Shown: piece by piece, positions 23,395-34,034 of the stretch | How the letters are laid out: the number at the start of each line of letters is the position of its first letter | Numbering within the stretch: position 1 is the stretch's first letter | Assembly: GCA_963921825.1 (NCBI GenBank) | Contig: OY997593.1 | Coordinates: 45,647,111-45,711,110 of the forward strand | DNA from: Erodium maritimum | Taxonomy: Eukaryota; Streptophyta; Magnoliopsida; Geraniales; Geraniaceae | DNA: 64,000 nt | Direction of reading: 5' to 3' | The notes under the pieces: model-generated | Databases searched by the model: none | The model's input: only the letters and a program-made list of their open reading frames with translations | Told to the model about the DNA's origin: nothing | Made by a program: the position numbers and the translations under genes

Positions 23395-25189
23395 TGTAAT
23401 AACCACTCTCGGTCAACGCCAGTCAAACCTGCGAAAAACAGGAAAATTTAAAATTTTTGGTCAGACACTTAATTAAACCCAAAAATTGACTCCGAGGGTC
23501 ATACCGGACGTAAGTTGACCCCGATATCGACCAAAGTGAGTTCCGGGGACTCAGGGCAACTTTCTGATCAATTTGGGAAATGTTGACTTTTCGTTGGAAA
23601 AGTCAACCGAGCGACGTTTTGGTCCATTCGAGGACCGTTTTGGATCCAAAAAGCTTATCCGTCGTCACAACGGTCTTAGTTGAGCCGTTTCCTTGTATCC
23701 CGTGAATTTTCGTAATTTCTTGGAAAATGGGTCCGTTCGGGGCCAGAGACGTCCGATTTTGGCAAATCTGACTGAAAAATATCTGTTGTAGAGTTTGGTT
23801 CCAAAATTGAAGCCCAACACTTTTAATTTGGGCCATGATCAAATCCCATCTCTTAAGTCCACAAGAATCTATTTTAGGCCCACTTATGACTTAAACCCTT
23901 TTCTCTTTTTGTCTTGTATGGGTACAAATAGTAAACATTAGGGTTTGAGTGACTTAGATAGAGAAGGAGCTTGTGTGCGACGTGTCTGGGACAGAAAGGA
24001 AAGGAATTTGGATGGCTCCTTGTCTTGGGTGGCGCGACTGAATTGTGTACGCAACAAGAGATTTGGTGCTTGGTCTTGGTAAGGTAAGATGATCTTGAGC
24101 TATAGATTGTGATGTGTACCCATATGTGTTCCTTCTTCTTTTTATGCTCGATAAAGTTTAACCTTTGGATCATTTAATGAAGCAGAAGCAAAACAAGTTG
24201 CTTTTCTTTTCTTTTCTGTTGCGTATGAGCATTAAATGATCTTTGTTGCTTATGGGATAAGAGCAACATCAAAAGGGTATATAGATTCACTGATTAATTG
24301 AGCTGGAGCAGTTAGGTCGGAGAGACAACAATGATCCGAGAAGTAAAAAGAAATTTGTTCGATTGTTGTTGATGTTTTTAGAGTAGATCGGTAACAAGGG
24401 CATCGATTTATTCTCTTGGGGATTATCGTTTTGTGTATTGAGAAATAGGGAATTAGGGTTTGTAATTTGTGAGGATTCGGAAATTTGGGTTTGAAACTTT
24501 AAACGCGGAATTAAATCGCTCGGGTATCAGAAATTGATTTCGTCGATTGCGTTGGAACCCTTGAATTATTATAAGATCGTAGAAACGAAAACGGGAATTT
24601 TCGGAACCCCGGAAGGGCGTTTTCAAAACCCGGGCAGATTCGCCATGTCGGGCGAATCGGGCTTTTCTGAGCCCATTATTGCCAATGTCGAACAATTGGG
24701 GAATTTGGGAGTGATCGACATTGTCGGGGTTACTTTTGGGCGTCAAGTTCATTAAAATTAAGTTTATGCCTGCAAGCTTAAAAGCGTTTAAAATTGTGTT
24801 CTTTTAGATCGTGCTGCAGACAGAGGAAAGGGAAAGCTAGGCGAGTGACCGAGATCACGCCGGAGCTTATTTGTGCGCTTTTGGAGAAAGCATACGAGGT
24901 AGGGAAAAGTAGTCGGATCTCAGCCCTGACTAGGGAAAGTTAACAGTAGAATTGCATGTGACACCGGGGTGTCGTGGGTTAAGTAGGTTTATCGAATATT
25001 AGAAAGGCATGATACGGGAACGTAGCGAATATTGGAAATGCATGTGACACTTAGTAGTGTCGTAGGAGCAGAGAACTTAGCGTTGTTAGAATTACTGGAG
25101 GCATATGACCATGCCCGGAGGTTGTTTGTGAACTTATCGATATTAGGACTGTTGGAGGCTTTGGTTAAGCCGGAGGTTGATTTGTTTAT

Positions 25190-25860
25190 TGTTGAGTCTT
25201 GGGTGGCCATGAGAGCCCGTGTTATTATTTGTGTTTGGGTGGCCTTGAGAGCCCGTACTATTATTGTTGAGTCTTGGGTGGCCATGAGAGCCCGTGTACT
25301 AAGGTTGGTGTCCTTGGCTGGCCTGACCGAGTTAGAGTCTTGGGGGGTTGCGAGCATTCTTTGTCTGGCTTATGAGTTAGAGTCTCGGTAAGTTGCGAGC
25401 GTGTATTATTGTTGAGTTTGGGTGGCCATGAGTGCCCGTAGGGTTGTTGAACCCGTGTCTTCACTGTTGGTGGTTTGAGTGGCCGTGAGTGCCTGTGGGG
25501 GTTGTTGAGCCCGTGAATTATTGTTGGTGTGTCTTGGGAGGCTGTGAGTGCCTGTGGGGTTGTTGAACCCGTGTCTTTATCGTTGGTGTGTCTTGGGAGG
25601 CCGTGAGTGTCGTGGGGTTGTTGAGCCCGTGAGTTACTGTTGGTGTGTCTTGGGAGGCCGTGAGTGCCTGCGGGGTTGTTGAACCCGTGTCTTTATCGTT
25701 GGTGTGTCTTGGGAGGCCGTGAGTGCCCGTGGGGTTGTTGAGCCATGAGTTACTATTGGTGTGTCTTAGGAGGCCGTGAGTGCCTGTGGGGCTGTTGAGT
25801 CCGTGTTTTATGGTTGGTGTCTTGGGTGGCCATGAGTGCCTGTGGAGTGCTGAACCTGTG
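25190..25860 (+). repeat. LTR minisatellite array in solo LTR
   Basis: About 13 tandem units first carry GGGTGGCCATGAGAGCCCGT and then a longer unit of about 57 bp (GGTGTGTCTTGGGAGGCCGT...GGGGTTGTTGAACCCGTG). It is homologous to 2050-2280. The longer unit contains GGGTTGTTGAACCC, a small hairpin. Confidence 0.85.
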
Positions 25861-25919
25861 TTGTTGCTGTTTGTTGAACTTGCTGGTGATTGTGATTGTG
25901 GTTACCTGAGTGAGAGAGG

Positions 25920-26215
25920 TTACTGAGACAGGTCGACCGCCTGGCCCGACTTTGTGTCGGGGAAGCGCGTGAGTGAGGGAAGTTGTAAGACAGGTCGACT
26001 GCCTGGACCGGCTGGGATCGGAAAGAGCGAGGGACAGAGAAGTTGTAAGACAGGTCGACTGCCTGGACCGACTGGGATCGGAAAGAGCGAGGGACAGAGA
26101 AGTTGTAACACAGGTCGACCGCCTGGACCGACTGGGATTGGAAAGGGCGAAGGACAGAGAGGTTACTGAGACAGGTCGACCGCCTGGCCCCACTGAGATC
26201 GGAAAGGGCGAGAGA
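25920..26215 (+). repeat. 60-bp tandem repeat array
   Basis: Four to five units of 60 bp carry ACAGGTCGACTGCCTGGACC and GGGATCGGAAAGAGCGAGGG; the phases at 25983, 26043 and 26103 are nearly identical. Because 60 is a multiple of three, both strands give repetitive ORFs without coding evidence. It corresponds to the 48-bp array at 2310 and the 44-bp array at 31393. Confidence 0.85.
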
Positions 26216-26810
26216 AACAGAATTGGTTACTGAGCAGCTGGTTTGCGATCCTTTGTGATCTTGTTTGGTGTGCGATCCTTTGTGATCTTGTTTGGTGTTG
26301 CGTAGTTTCTTTTGAGTCCTTGGAAGAGGTCGTGATCTTTGTGTCGGTCTACTTACATGTTTGAGTGTTGAGTCGTTCGAGGAAGGTCACCGTGGGTGTT
26401 TGTCAGTCAGAGTACTTGAGTTGGGGACAGTGATCCCCGGAGTTGAGTTTGTTGTTGGTGTTACCGACATTGTCTGCTAATTATGCCGTAGTCAGTCTGT
26501 TATCTGTGGTGGTGAGCGAACGCTCACCCCCAGCTGCTTTTCCTACAAGTACTGATCACGGGACGAACTAAGTGAGCTCTCGAAGCTTGTGGAGCTAGGA
26601 GCGGAGTCCGGGTTCAGTCTTTTGAGTCTAGTGACGGATACCTTGTACTTTTGTCCACGTGTTGGGACGTATTTTTAAGTTGTAAATATTATTTTGATTA
26701 ATTAAATGGAGATTTTAAAGTGTTTATCCAAAACAGGTTTCATTTTTTTATTGTTTTTAAAACGTTCGCGTCCCGAGTTCGGTTTACTGAAATTGGGGCA
26801 TGACACATTC

Positions 26811-26905
26811 TTTGTTAGTTGTTTCATGGTTTTAATCGTCTCTTGGTTTTCATTGATTTTCCTCTGCGAGTTGGTTCATCTCCAACCCTACCTCAAGACC
26901 CAACA
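26811..26905 (+). repeat. 3' LTR of copia A, last part
   Basis: TTTGTTAGTTG...ACCCAACA completes the copia A LTR after the solo gypsy LTR. The next base returns to the tandem array of the outer reverse LTR (ACAACCCTCGGCACTTTACC). Confidence 0.9.
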
Positions 26906-28909
26906 CACAACCCTCGGCACTTTACCGGTCGCACATCGGAAGGTACGACACACCTCTCGGGGACAGCTCAAGCCTCAACACTTTACCAATCGCGCGCCGG
27001 AAGGTACGACACACCTCACGGGGACCACACCCCTCGACACTTTACCGGTCGCGCATCGGAAGGTACGACACACCTCTCGGGCACAACTCATCAAGGTATC
27101 ACCAGAACAATCACAATCACAACCAAATATCACACAATACTCCGCAAATAGCAAAATTAACATCACGACTAACTACCACTCAACAAGTCAGTCAACAACA
27201 AACGGGTTCAATACCCCACTGGCACACATGGCCACACACAAACACAATCAGTTCACTCAACCTACGGGCACAACTAGGTGCCCACATGTGATTCCCATCG
27301 CACGATAAGTTTACTTAACCTACAGCACCACCAAGTGCCACATGCATTTCTATTGTTCGATACGTTCACTTATCCTACGACACCACCAAGTGTTACCTGC
27401 ATTTCTATTGTTCGATAAGTTCACTTATCCTACGACACCACCAAGTGTCACATGCATTTCTACTAATAACTTTCCCTAGTCAAGGCCGATATCCGGCTAC
27501 TTTTCCCTACCTCGTAAAGCGTTCCAAGTCCGATGCTCACGCTCCGGCAATGCTCACGATCACCCACTTAGCCTCCTCTTTCCACGGCCGGTGGCACGAT
27601 CTAACATGATCAAAATAACACACTTTTTAAATATGCAGGCAAAACCGAATTTAATGAATTTAACGCCCAAAAATAGCCCTGACAATGCCGATCGCTCCCA
27701 CACTTCCCAATTACTCGACAGTGTCAACAAAGGGCCCAGAAAGGCCCGATTCGCCCGGCTCGCCGAATCTTCCCGGGATCGGAAAATGCCCTTTCGGGGC
27801 TCCGAAAATTCCCATTTTCATTTCTACGATCCTAAAATAATTCGCGTGTTCCAACACATTCGACGGAATCAATTGCTGATACCCGAGCGATTTAATTCCG
27901 CGTTTAAAGTTTCTAACCCAAATTTCCGAATTCTCACAAATTAATTCCATAATTCGCTCCGGGTGTGAATTGTCGACTCGGGGATCATCCAAGACCACCC
28001 GAACACGAAAAACCTGAGGCCCGGCCAAGTGGGCCCCACACGGCCACACCGGAAAACGTTACTTTCCGCCCAAAACGTTCCTAACGAACCCCAAACCTCA
28101 ACCATTCATCTTTAAACCAATTCTAACCAAAACCCTAGAATTCAAACTTGTCAAAACGAGAAAAAGATGGGTTCTTACCGTAGGGAACGATGAGGGGATG
28201 ACGAATACGGGAGAATTGAGACGATCCGTCGGTCAGATCGTCGATAAATCCACAAAGTCCTTCTCTTTTCTCCTTCTTTTTCTTCTCTTTTCTTTCTCTC
28301 TCTTCTCTCTCCTTTTTTTCCTCTCTTGGTCGAACACTAATCCTCTTCATCCTTTTTAATTTGTTTTAAATTCACACCACACCAAAATGACAAAAAATGC
28401 CCTCAAGTCTCTCTTGTCTTTTCTTTTAAGTCAAAGGCAAACTTGTCCTTTCAATCCCCTTCCACAACTATCTTGACATGTGTCAAGTGGGTCCCACTTG
28501 TTAGAAAAATATCTTGTTAGATATTTTTCAATCAGATTCGCGAAAATCGGCCGTTTTGGACCCCTTGCGGGCCCGTTTTCCAAGATTTTACGAAACTTCG
28601 CATTCTACAAGAAAACGGCCCAATTAAGACTGCTGCAACGACGGCTTAAGCTTTTTGGATCCAAATCGAGCCTCGAACGGACAAAAACATCGCTCGGTTG
28701 ACTTTTTCGTTAATAAGTCAACTTTTCCCGAATTGGTCAAAAAGTTGCCCTGAGTAACCCAGAACTCACTTTGGTCGATATCGGGGTCAACTTAAGTCGG
28801 AAATGACCCTCGGGGTCAATTTTAGGTTCATTTAGGTGGATGTCCAAAAATTTAAATTTTTCCGTTTTTCCGCCGATTTGAACGACGTTGACCAGGAGCG
28901 GTCCTTACA
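26906..28909 (-). repeat. Reverse solo gypsy LTR, second part
   Basis: It continues the CTCGGCACTTTACC array of 6400-6595 and ends AGCGGTCCTTACA, the reverse complement of the LTR start TGTAAGGACC. It is followed by the TSD CCAAC (28910-28914). A donor-like CTACG|GTAAGAACC is present on the minus strand at 28171-28183. The pyrimidine-rich tract at 28258-28325 is the reverse of the GA-rich leader seen in the other LTRs. Confidence 0.9.
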
Positions 28910-28914
28910 CCAAC

Positions 28915-29122
28915 GATCTCTTAAATAGTAATGTTTGAGGATCACACGTGACAACCAAGGTTCTTCCCCTGGTTTGGTGTGGAAAAACCTAGCATCGGGA
29001 GACTACGTGGTGGTTATGGCCCTAGATGCCAGTATGGTTGTGACAACCAACATCCTACCTAACCTGCCAGGCAAAGACCCGTCCAATCTGTTTTCGAAGA
29101 GGTTCTCCCGGATGCCACCTAC
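28915..29122. other. Unrecognised segment between two LTRs
   Basis: It rejoins 5204 once the solo LTR is removed. The + frame from 28935 is open and reads MRITRDNQGSSPGLVWKNLA and ASMVVTTNILPNLPGKDPSN into the next LTR. I do not recognise it. It is either an undefined part of the old copia or a host fragment. Confidence 0.3.
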
Positions 29123-30904
29123 TGTAAGAACCGCTCTCGGTCAACGCCAGTCAAATCGGCGAAAAACAGGAAAATTTAATTTTTTTGGACAAACACCTAA
29201 ATGAACCCAAATTTGACCCCGAGGGTCATATCAAACTTGAGTTGACCCCGATATCGACCAAAGTGAGCTCTGGGGGACTCATGAAAACTTTCTGACCAAT
29301 TTGGGAAAGGTTGACTTTTTGCTGGAAAAGTCAACCGAGCGACGTTTTGGTCTGTTCGAGGTCCGTTTTGGATCCAAAAATCTTAGTCGTCGTCACAGCG
29401 GTCTTAGTTGAGCCATTTCCTTGTAGCCCGTGAAGTTTCGTATTTTCTTGGAAAAAGTGTCCGTTCAGGGCCTGAGACGGCCGAATTTCACGAATCTGAC
29501 TGAAAAATATCTAGAAGATATTTTCCAAAAGGGATGGGACCCACTTGCCACATGTCACCAATGTGGTGGTGTTAGGTTTATTGGACAAAACAAAAGACGA
29601 GACTTGAGTGTTAGTTTGGTAATTAAAGGATAGTTGTTTGGTTTTTGAAAAAAATACAATGATTAAAGGGGGTGTAGGTTCGGCCACACTTAGCAAAAAA
29701 GGGAGAGTTTGAAGAGAGAGAAGGAAATAGAAAGAAGAGAGAAGGAGGAGAGAAAAGAGAAGGGGGTGTTAGGGTTTGCTATTTTCCCGACTATCCAACC
29801 GATGGATCGTCTTAACGATCAAGGAATCGAGCTCCCACCGTCATTCCCTACGGTGAGTACCCTTTTTATTTTCGTTTTGCTATGTTTAAAGTTTAAGGTT
29901 TGGGTTAAAACGAGTAGAATATGGATGAGTTGAGGTGTGGGGTTCATTGGAGACGTTTTGGAGCGAAAGATGAACGTTTTCCGGTGACCGGAGGCTCGGG
30001 GGAGCTCCGGCCACCGTGTATGGTGGCTGCCGGAGTTGGGGTGGTGGCTGGCCGGAGCTAGGAATGGCCACCAACATGGTGAACCGGCCCAAAACCGGCC
30101 CAACCACCCTCGGGTCTTAAGGGCCGGGTGGGGCCCACATGCTCGGTTATCAGGTTTTCGTGTTCAGGTTGTTTAGGACGATCCCCAAGTCGTTAATCCA
30201 CACCCGGAACGAATTTTGGATTTAAATTGTAAAAGTTGTAAATGACAGGTTTAGAAACTTTAAACGCGAATTAAATTACTCGGAAGTCGGAAAGTGATTC
30301 CGTCGAGTGCTTAGGAACCCTTGAATTATTCTAAGATCGTGGAAACGAAAACGGGAATTTTCGGAGCCCCAGAAGGACGTTTTCCAATCCCGGGCAGATT
30401 CGCCGGGTCGGGCGAAACAAGTCTTTCCGGGTCCATTATCGACAATGTCGAGTAATTGAGAAGTTTGGGAGTGATCGACATTGTCGGGGTTACATTTGGG
30501 CGTCAAGTTTATTAAAATTCAGTTTATGCCTGCAAGCTTAAAAGTGTTTTAAATTGTGTTCTTATTAGATTGTGCCACCGACAGAGGAAAGGGAAAGCTA
30601 GGCGAGTGATCGTGATCACGCTGGAGCTTGGTTGTGAGCTTTTGGGGAAAGCATATGAGGTAGGTAAAAGTAGCCGGATCTCGGCCCTGACTAGGGAAAG
30701 TTAACAGTAGAAATGCATGTGACACTTGGGTCTCGTGGGTTAAGTAAGTTTATCGAACAATAGAAAGGCAGGCGACACCGGGTGGTGTCGTATGGTACGG
30801 GAACGTATCGAACAATAGCAATGCATGTGACACTTAGTAATGTCGTAGGAGCAGTGAACTTATCGATATTAGAATTAGTGGAGGCATTTGATTATGCCTG
30901 GAGG

Positions 30905-31310
30905 TTGATTGTTTAGTTTGTGTCTTGGGTGGCCATGAGTGCCCGTGGGGTTGTGAAACCCGTATTTTACTGTTGGTGCGTCTTGGGTGGCCATGAGTGC
31001 CCGTGGGGTTGTTAAAACCGTATTTTACTGTTGGTGTCTTGGGTGGCCATGAGTGCCCGTGGGGTTGTTGAACCCGTGTTTTACTGTTGGTGTCGTGGGT
31101 GGCCATGAGTTCCGTGGGGTCATTGAGCCCGTGTTTTACTGTTGGTGTCGTGGGTGGCCATGAGTGCCGTGGGGTCGTTGAGCCCGTGTTTTACTGTTGG
31201 TGTCGTGGGTGGCCATGAGTGCCGTGGGGTCGTTGAGCCCGTGTTTTACTGTTGGTGTCGTGGGGTCGTTGAGCCCGTGTTTTACTGTTGGTGTATTGGG
31301 TGGACATGAG
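30905..31310 (+). repeat. LTR minisatellite (about 56-bp units)
   Basis: About seven units carry GTGTCTTGGGTGGCCATGAG and GGGGTTGTTGAACCCGTG. Later units are shortened (GTCGTTGAGCCCGTG). Confidence 0.85.
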
Positions 31311-31392
31311 TGCATGTGGAGTGTTAAACCGGTGTTGTTGCTGTTGTTGAACCTTGCTTGTGATTGTGATTGTGGTTGCCTGAGGTTGGGGT

Positions 31393-31613
31393 GTGACAGG
31401 TCGACAGCCTGATCCGACCGCGTGTCGGGAAAAGTGCGATAGGTCGACCGCCTGATCCAACCGCCGTGTTGGGAAAAGTGCGATAGGTCGACCACCTGAT
31501 CCAACCGTCGTGTTGGGAAAAGTGCGACAGGTTGACCGCCTGATCCAACCGTTTTGTTGGGAAAAGTGCGATAGGTCGACCGCCTGATCCGACCGTCGTG
31601 TCGGGAAAAATGC
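31393..31613 (+). repeat. 44-bp tandem repeat, five units
   Basis: Units have the form GATAGGTCGACCGCCTGATC + CAACCGCCGTGTTGGGAAAA + GTGC. Paired substitutions are visible (CCGACC...GTCGGG versus CCAACC...GTTGGG), which keeps the two halves complementary. Confidence 0.85.
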
Positions 31614-31897
31614 GTGGTTACTAAGCAGCTGGAGTGCGATCCTTTGCGATCTTGTTTGGTGTGCGATCCTTTGTGATCTTGGGTGTTGCGTGATTATCTT
31701 TCGTGTCTTTGGAGGAAGTTGTAATCGTTGGGTCGGGTCTACATTACGTGTCCGAGTGTTGAGTCGGTTGAGGAAAGTAACGGTTGTGTATCAGTCGGGT
31801 TATTTGAGCTGGGGAATAGTAGTCCCCGGTGTTGGGTTGTTGTTGGTGTTACCGGCATTGTCTGCTAGTATGCCGTAGTCAGTCTGTTATCCGTGGT

Positions 31898-33554
31898 TCA
31901 GGCACATGATTCCTCCTATTACCGTTGTACTCATTCAACTCCTGTGTTCGAAGACGCTTTATGTTATTGTGTTTTGTTACGTTTGAATTTGATATCCGCT
32001 TAAATAATTACAAAATAACCATCCATGCCTCGGTTGTATTTAGGTCCAATATGGGTATGTAAATCGTGTGGTGAAATTTGTGGATATAGTGGATGCAGAT
32101 TCTGGATATGCAGATTCTGTATAAAATATAGATTTTATGTATAAAACATGTAGATTCTGGATATACAAGATGAAGATTATGGATATACATGATATAGTTT
32201 ATGGACATAAAAAGATGTATATTAGAAACTTTAGGAGATTAGATCTCCCAACTCCTCTTCGATGATAGCTCTGATCAATATTCAATCACATGCTGATAGC
32301 TCCGATCAATTTTCAATCTGTCAATATTCAAGATCATGTTACTAACTCCGATCAAACACGTGTTAAGTATCCAGGATACATTTCTTATTTTTTGATATAT
32401 AAGATACTGGTTTCTGCTAGTAACTTTAGCATAGAAGTTGATGATGTCATATACTACACGATGCTAGTATGCAAGAAACACAATAATTTGTAGGTACCAA
32501 AAAAACAACATCATAAATTTGATCCGAAAAGACTTTACATTGCCAATTAACAAATAGAACATACAACATCATAAATTTGATCCGAAAAGACTTTACATTG
32601 CCAATTAACAAATAGAACATATAATAATGTGTAACAAAATATAATCAGCAACTACAAAATAGAAGAGCCATAGTCTGTTTTAGGGACGATAACAAAAAGA
32701 ACCGAGTACACAAACGACTATTTTAAGGACGAAATAATGTACATGGTCTCTTTCGTTAGGGTGGCCACCAATTGTTTGTAGCGGCAATGAACCTCAATTT
32801 ATTTTCGCGTCCACTAGGATATGTCATGGCGTAACGCATCATCGTACATATCCCTGAAGTATATGTACCTTGTACTGGAATGTCTTCTCTTGCTCGAAAC
32901 GGAGCAAGTAACGGTTTTTGTGGTGATCATCATACATGCCCCTAATCAATGATTGTGGAATAATGATATTTTCCGATTCTGCGTTTGATAGGGAGGCCAT
33001 TGTTATTGGAGAAGTGGTTAATGTGGAGAAATAACAAATAGCAGCGGATAACACACAACACGGAACAATAATCAAAGTGCATGAAATATAAACAGAGACA
33101 ACGATATACGTGGTTCGGCAATATGCCTACATCCACGAGACAACAACGAGCTCCTTGTATTATCCGAGAAATAAACCGATAATTACAAGCCTAATTCTCT
33201 ATCTCTCAATATATGATGGCAACCAAGACAAGAATAAATATAAATAACCGTAGTCTTTGTTTTCCGGTTGACACTAGTTCTAAATGACGAGAATCTCTAA
33301 TTATAAGATAAAATAAGCATCAAACAAATTACCTTCCTTTTTGAACTTGTTTATGCCGAAAGCTTATCCATTAATTAGACCTTGCTAGCTTCTTCCCCAA
33401 CTTCATGCTAGTGTATCACACCAAGGGGCAATTAAATGCTCTTAATTGCAACAAGGACCACCCACTTGATTTGGTCATCTCTTTAACTAATAAAGATGCT
33501 ACGCCAAAACTTAAACCCAACCAAGTTTTGCTTTCCTTGATTTCCGCAGCTAAC
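31898..33554. other. AT-rich intergenic repeats
   Basis: No supported gene. 32041-32215 is a copy of the foldback arm found at 37843-38047 (AGGTCCAATATGGGTATGTA, then GATTCTGGATATACAAGA units). 32505-32620 is a 58-bp tandem duplication. 32970-33200 resembles a reverse copia LTR edge (GCAGCGGATAACACACAACA, ATACGTGGTTCGGCAATATG). The minus-strand ORF at 32839-33075 shows no family motif. Confidence 0.5.
32505..32620. repeat. 58-bp tandem duplication
   Basis: Two identical 58-bp units begin ACAACATCATAAATTTGATC (32505-32562 and 32563-32620). The absence of differences implies a recent duplication. Confidence 0.9.
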
Positions 33555-34005
33555 TGTCAGGACCTTGAATGCTAGCGGGCCGAAGAAGAAAGAGCTTGGG
33601 CCCAAGAGTCAAGGCCCACATGAAGTAATTAACACTGCTGGCCGAACGTCGTCGTTTCCCCAAGTACAAGGCATGTCTTCTTCAAGGAGCAGGTCTGGTC
33701 GGGACAAAGATGGAGTCGTGCCAAAAGGTTCAGAAGGTAGGGCTGTAATTGGATGCAGGCCTGAGGTTCACAGAGGGAACAAGATGCAGAGAAGAGGAGG
33801 GGACCATCTAGGTTAAGGTTGGTAGTATTTGTATTGTTAGGGTTTCGTTTTATGAGTTCATAGTGAAAGTTGTAAAGAGCCTTGGAGCAAGGTCAAGGGT
33901 CCAAGCTTGGGACTCATCTTTGTAACCTGATCTTAGTTTCATTTTCAATCAAAATTTACAGCAATTATAGCTTATATTTCAGTTGATTTTTATTGAATCC
34001 TGACA
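33555..34005 (+). repeat. 5' LTR of gene-carrying LTR retrotransposon (451 bp)
   Basis: It starts TGTCAGGACC and ends GAATCCTGACA, giving an 8-bp terminal inverted repeat TGTCAGGA/TCCTGACA. It is followed by one base and a tRNA-Met primer site. The first 161 bases are repeated at 37460-37620 with a single difference seen. The left flank is CTAAC. Confidence 0.95.
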
Positions 34006-34006
34006 C

Positions 34007-34019
34007 TGGTATCAGAGCC
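34007..34019 (+). other. Primer-binding site (tRNA-iMet)
   Basis: TGGTATCAGAGCC lies one base after the LTR end and is complementary to initiator tRNA-Met over 12 bases. Confidence 0.95.
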
Positions 34020-34034
34020 AACGATTCAGCGACC

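Larger units (their letters stand above)
23395..26805 (+). repeat. Solo gypsy LTR (3411 bp, TSD cattc)
   Basis: It starts TGTAATAACCACTCTCGGTC and ends GGGGCATGACA. The 5-bp TSD CATTC is perfect (23390-23394 and 26806-26810), and removing it restores the copia LTR. No internal gypsy sequence is present, so it is a solo LTR left by LTR-LTR recombination. The block 23782 to about 24480 (starting TGTTGTAGAGTTTGGTTCC) is unlike the other gypsy LTRs here, while both ends match, so the LTR is a mosaic. Confidence 0.95.
29123..31897 (+). repeat. Gypsy LTR, 3'-truncated
   Basis: It starts TGTAAGAACCGCTCTCGG and follows the other LTRs (GA-rich leader at 29700-29760, donor-like CTACG|GTGAGTACC at 29848-29861) up to CAGTCTGTTATCCGTGG. 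The match then stops at about 31897, exactly where the conserved hairpin should begin, and unrelated sequence follows. No TSD was found. Confidence 0.85.

Noticed and set aside
25753-26193. Long repetitive minus-strand ORFs (also 46666-47016, 30834-31504, 54033-54627)
   Set aside because: They are read-through of LTR minisatellites with few stops. The repeats vary in unit length between LTRs and the frames have no conserved protein.
28915-29204. Host exon between LTRs
   Set aside because: The open frame of about 60 codons continues into the LTR, and without a recognised family I would not call it a gene.
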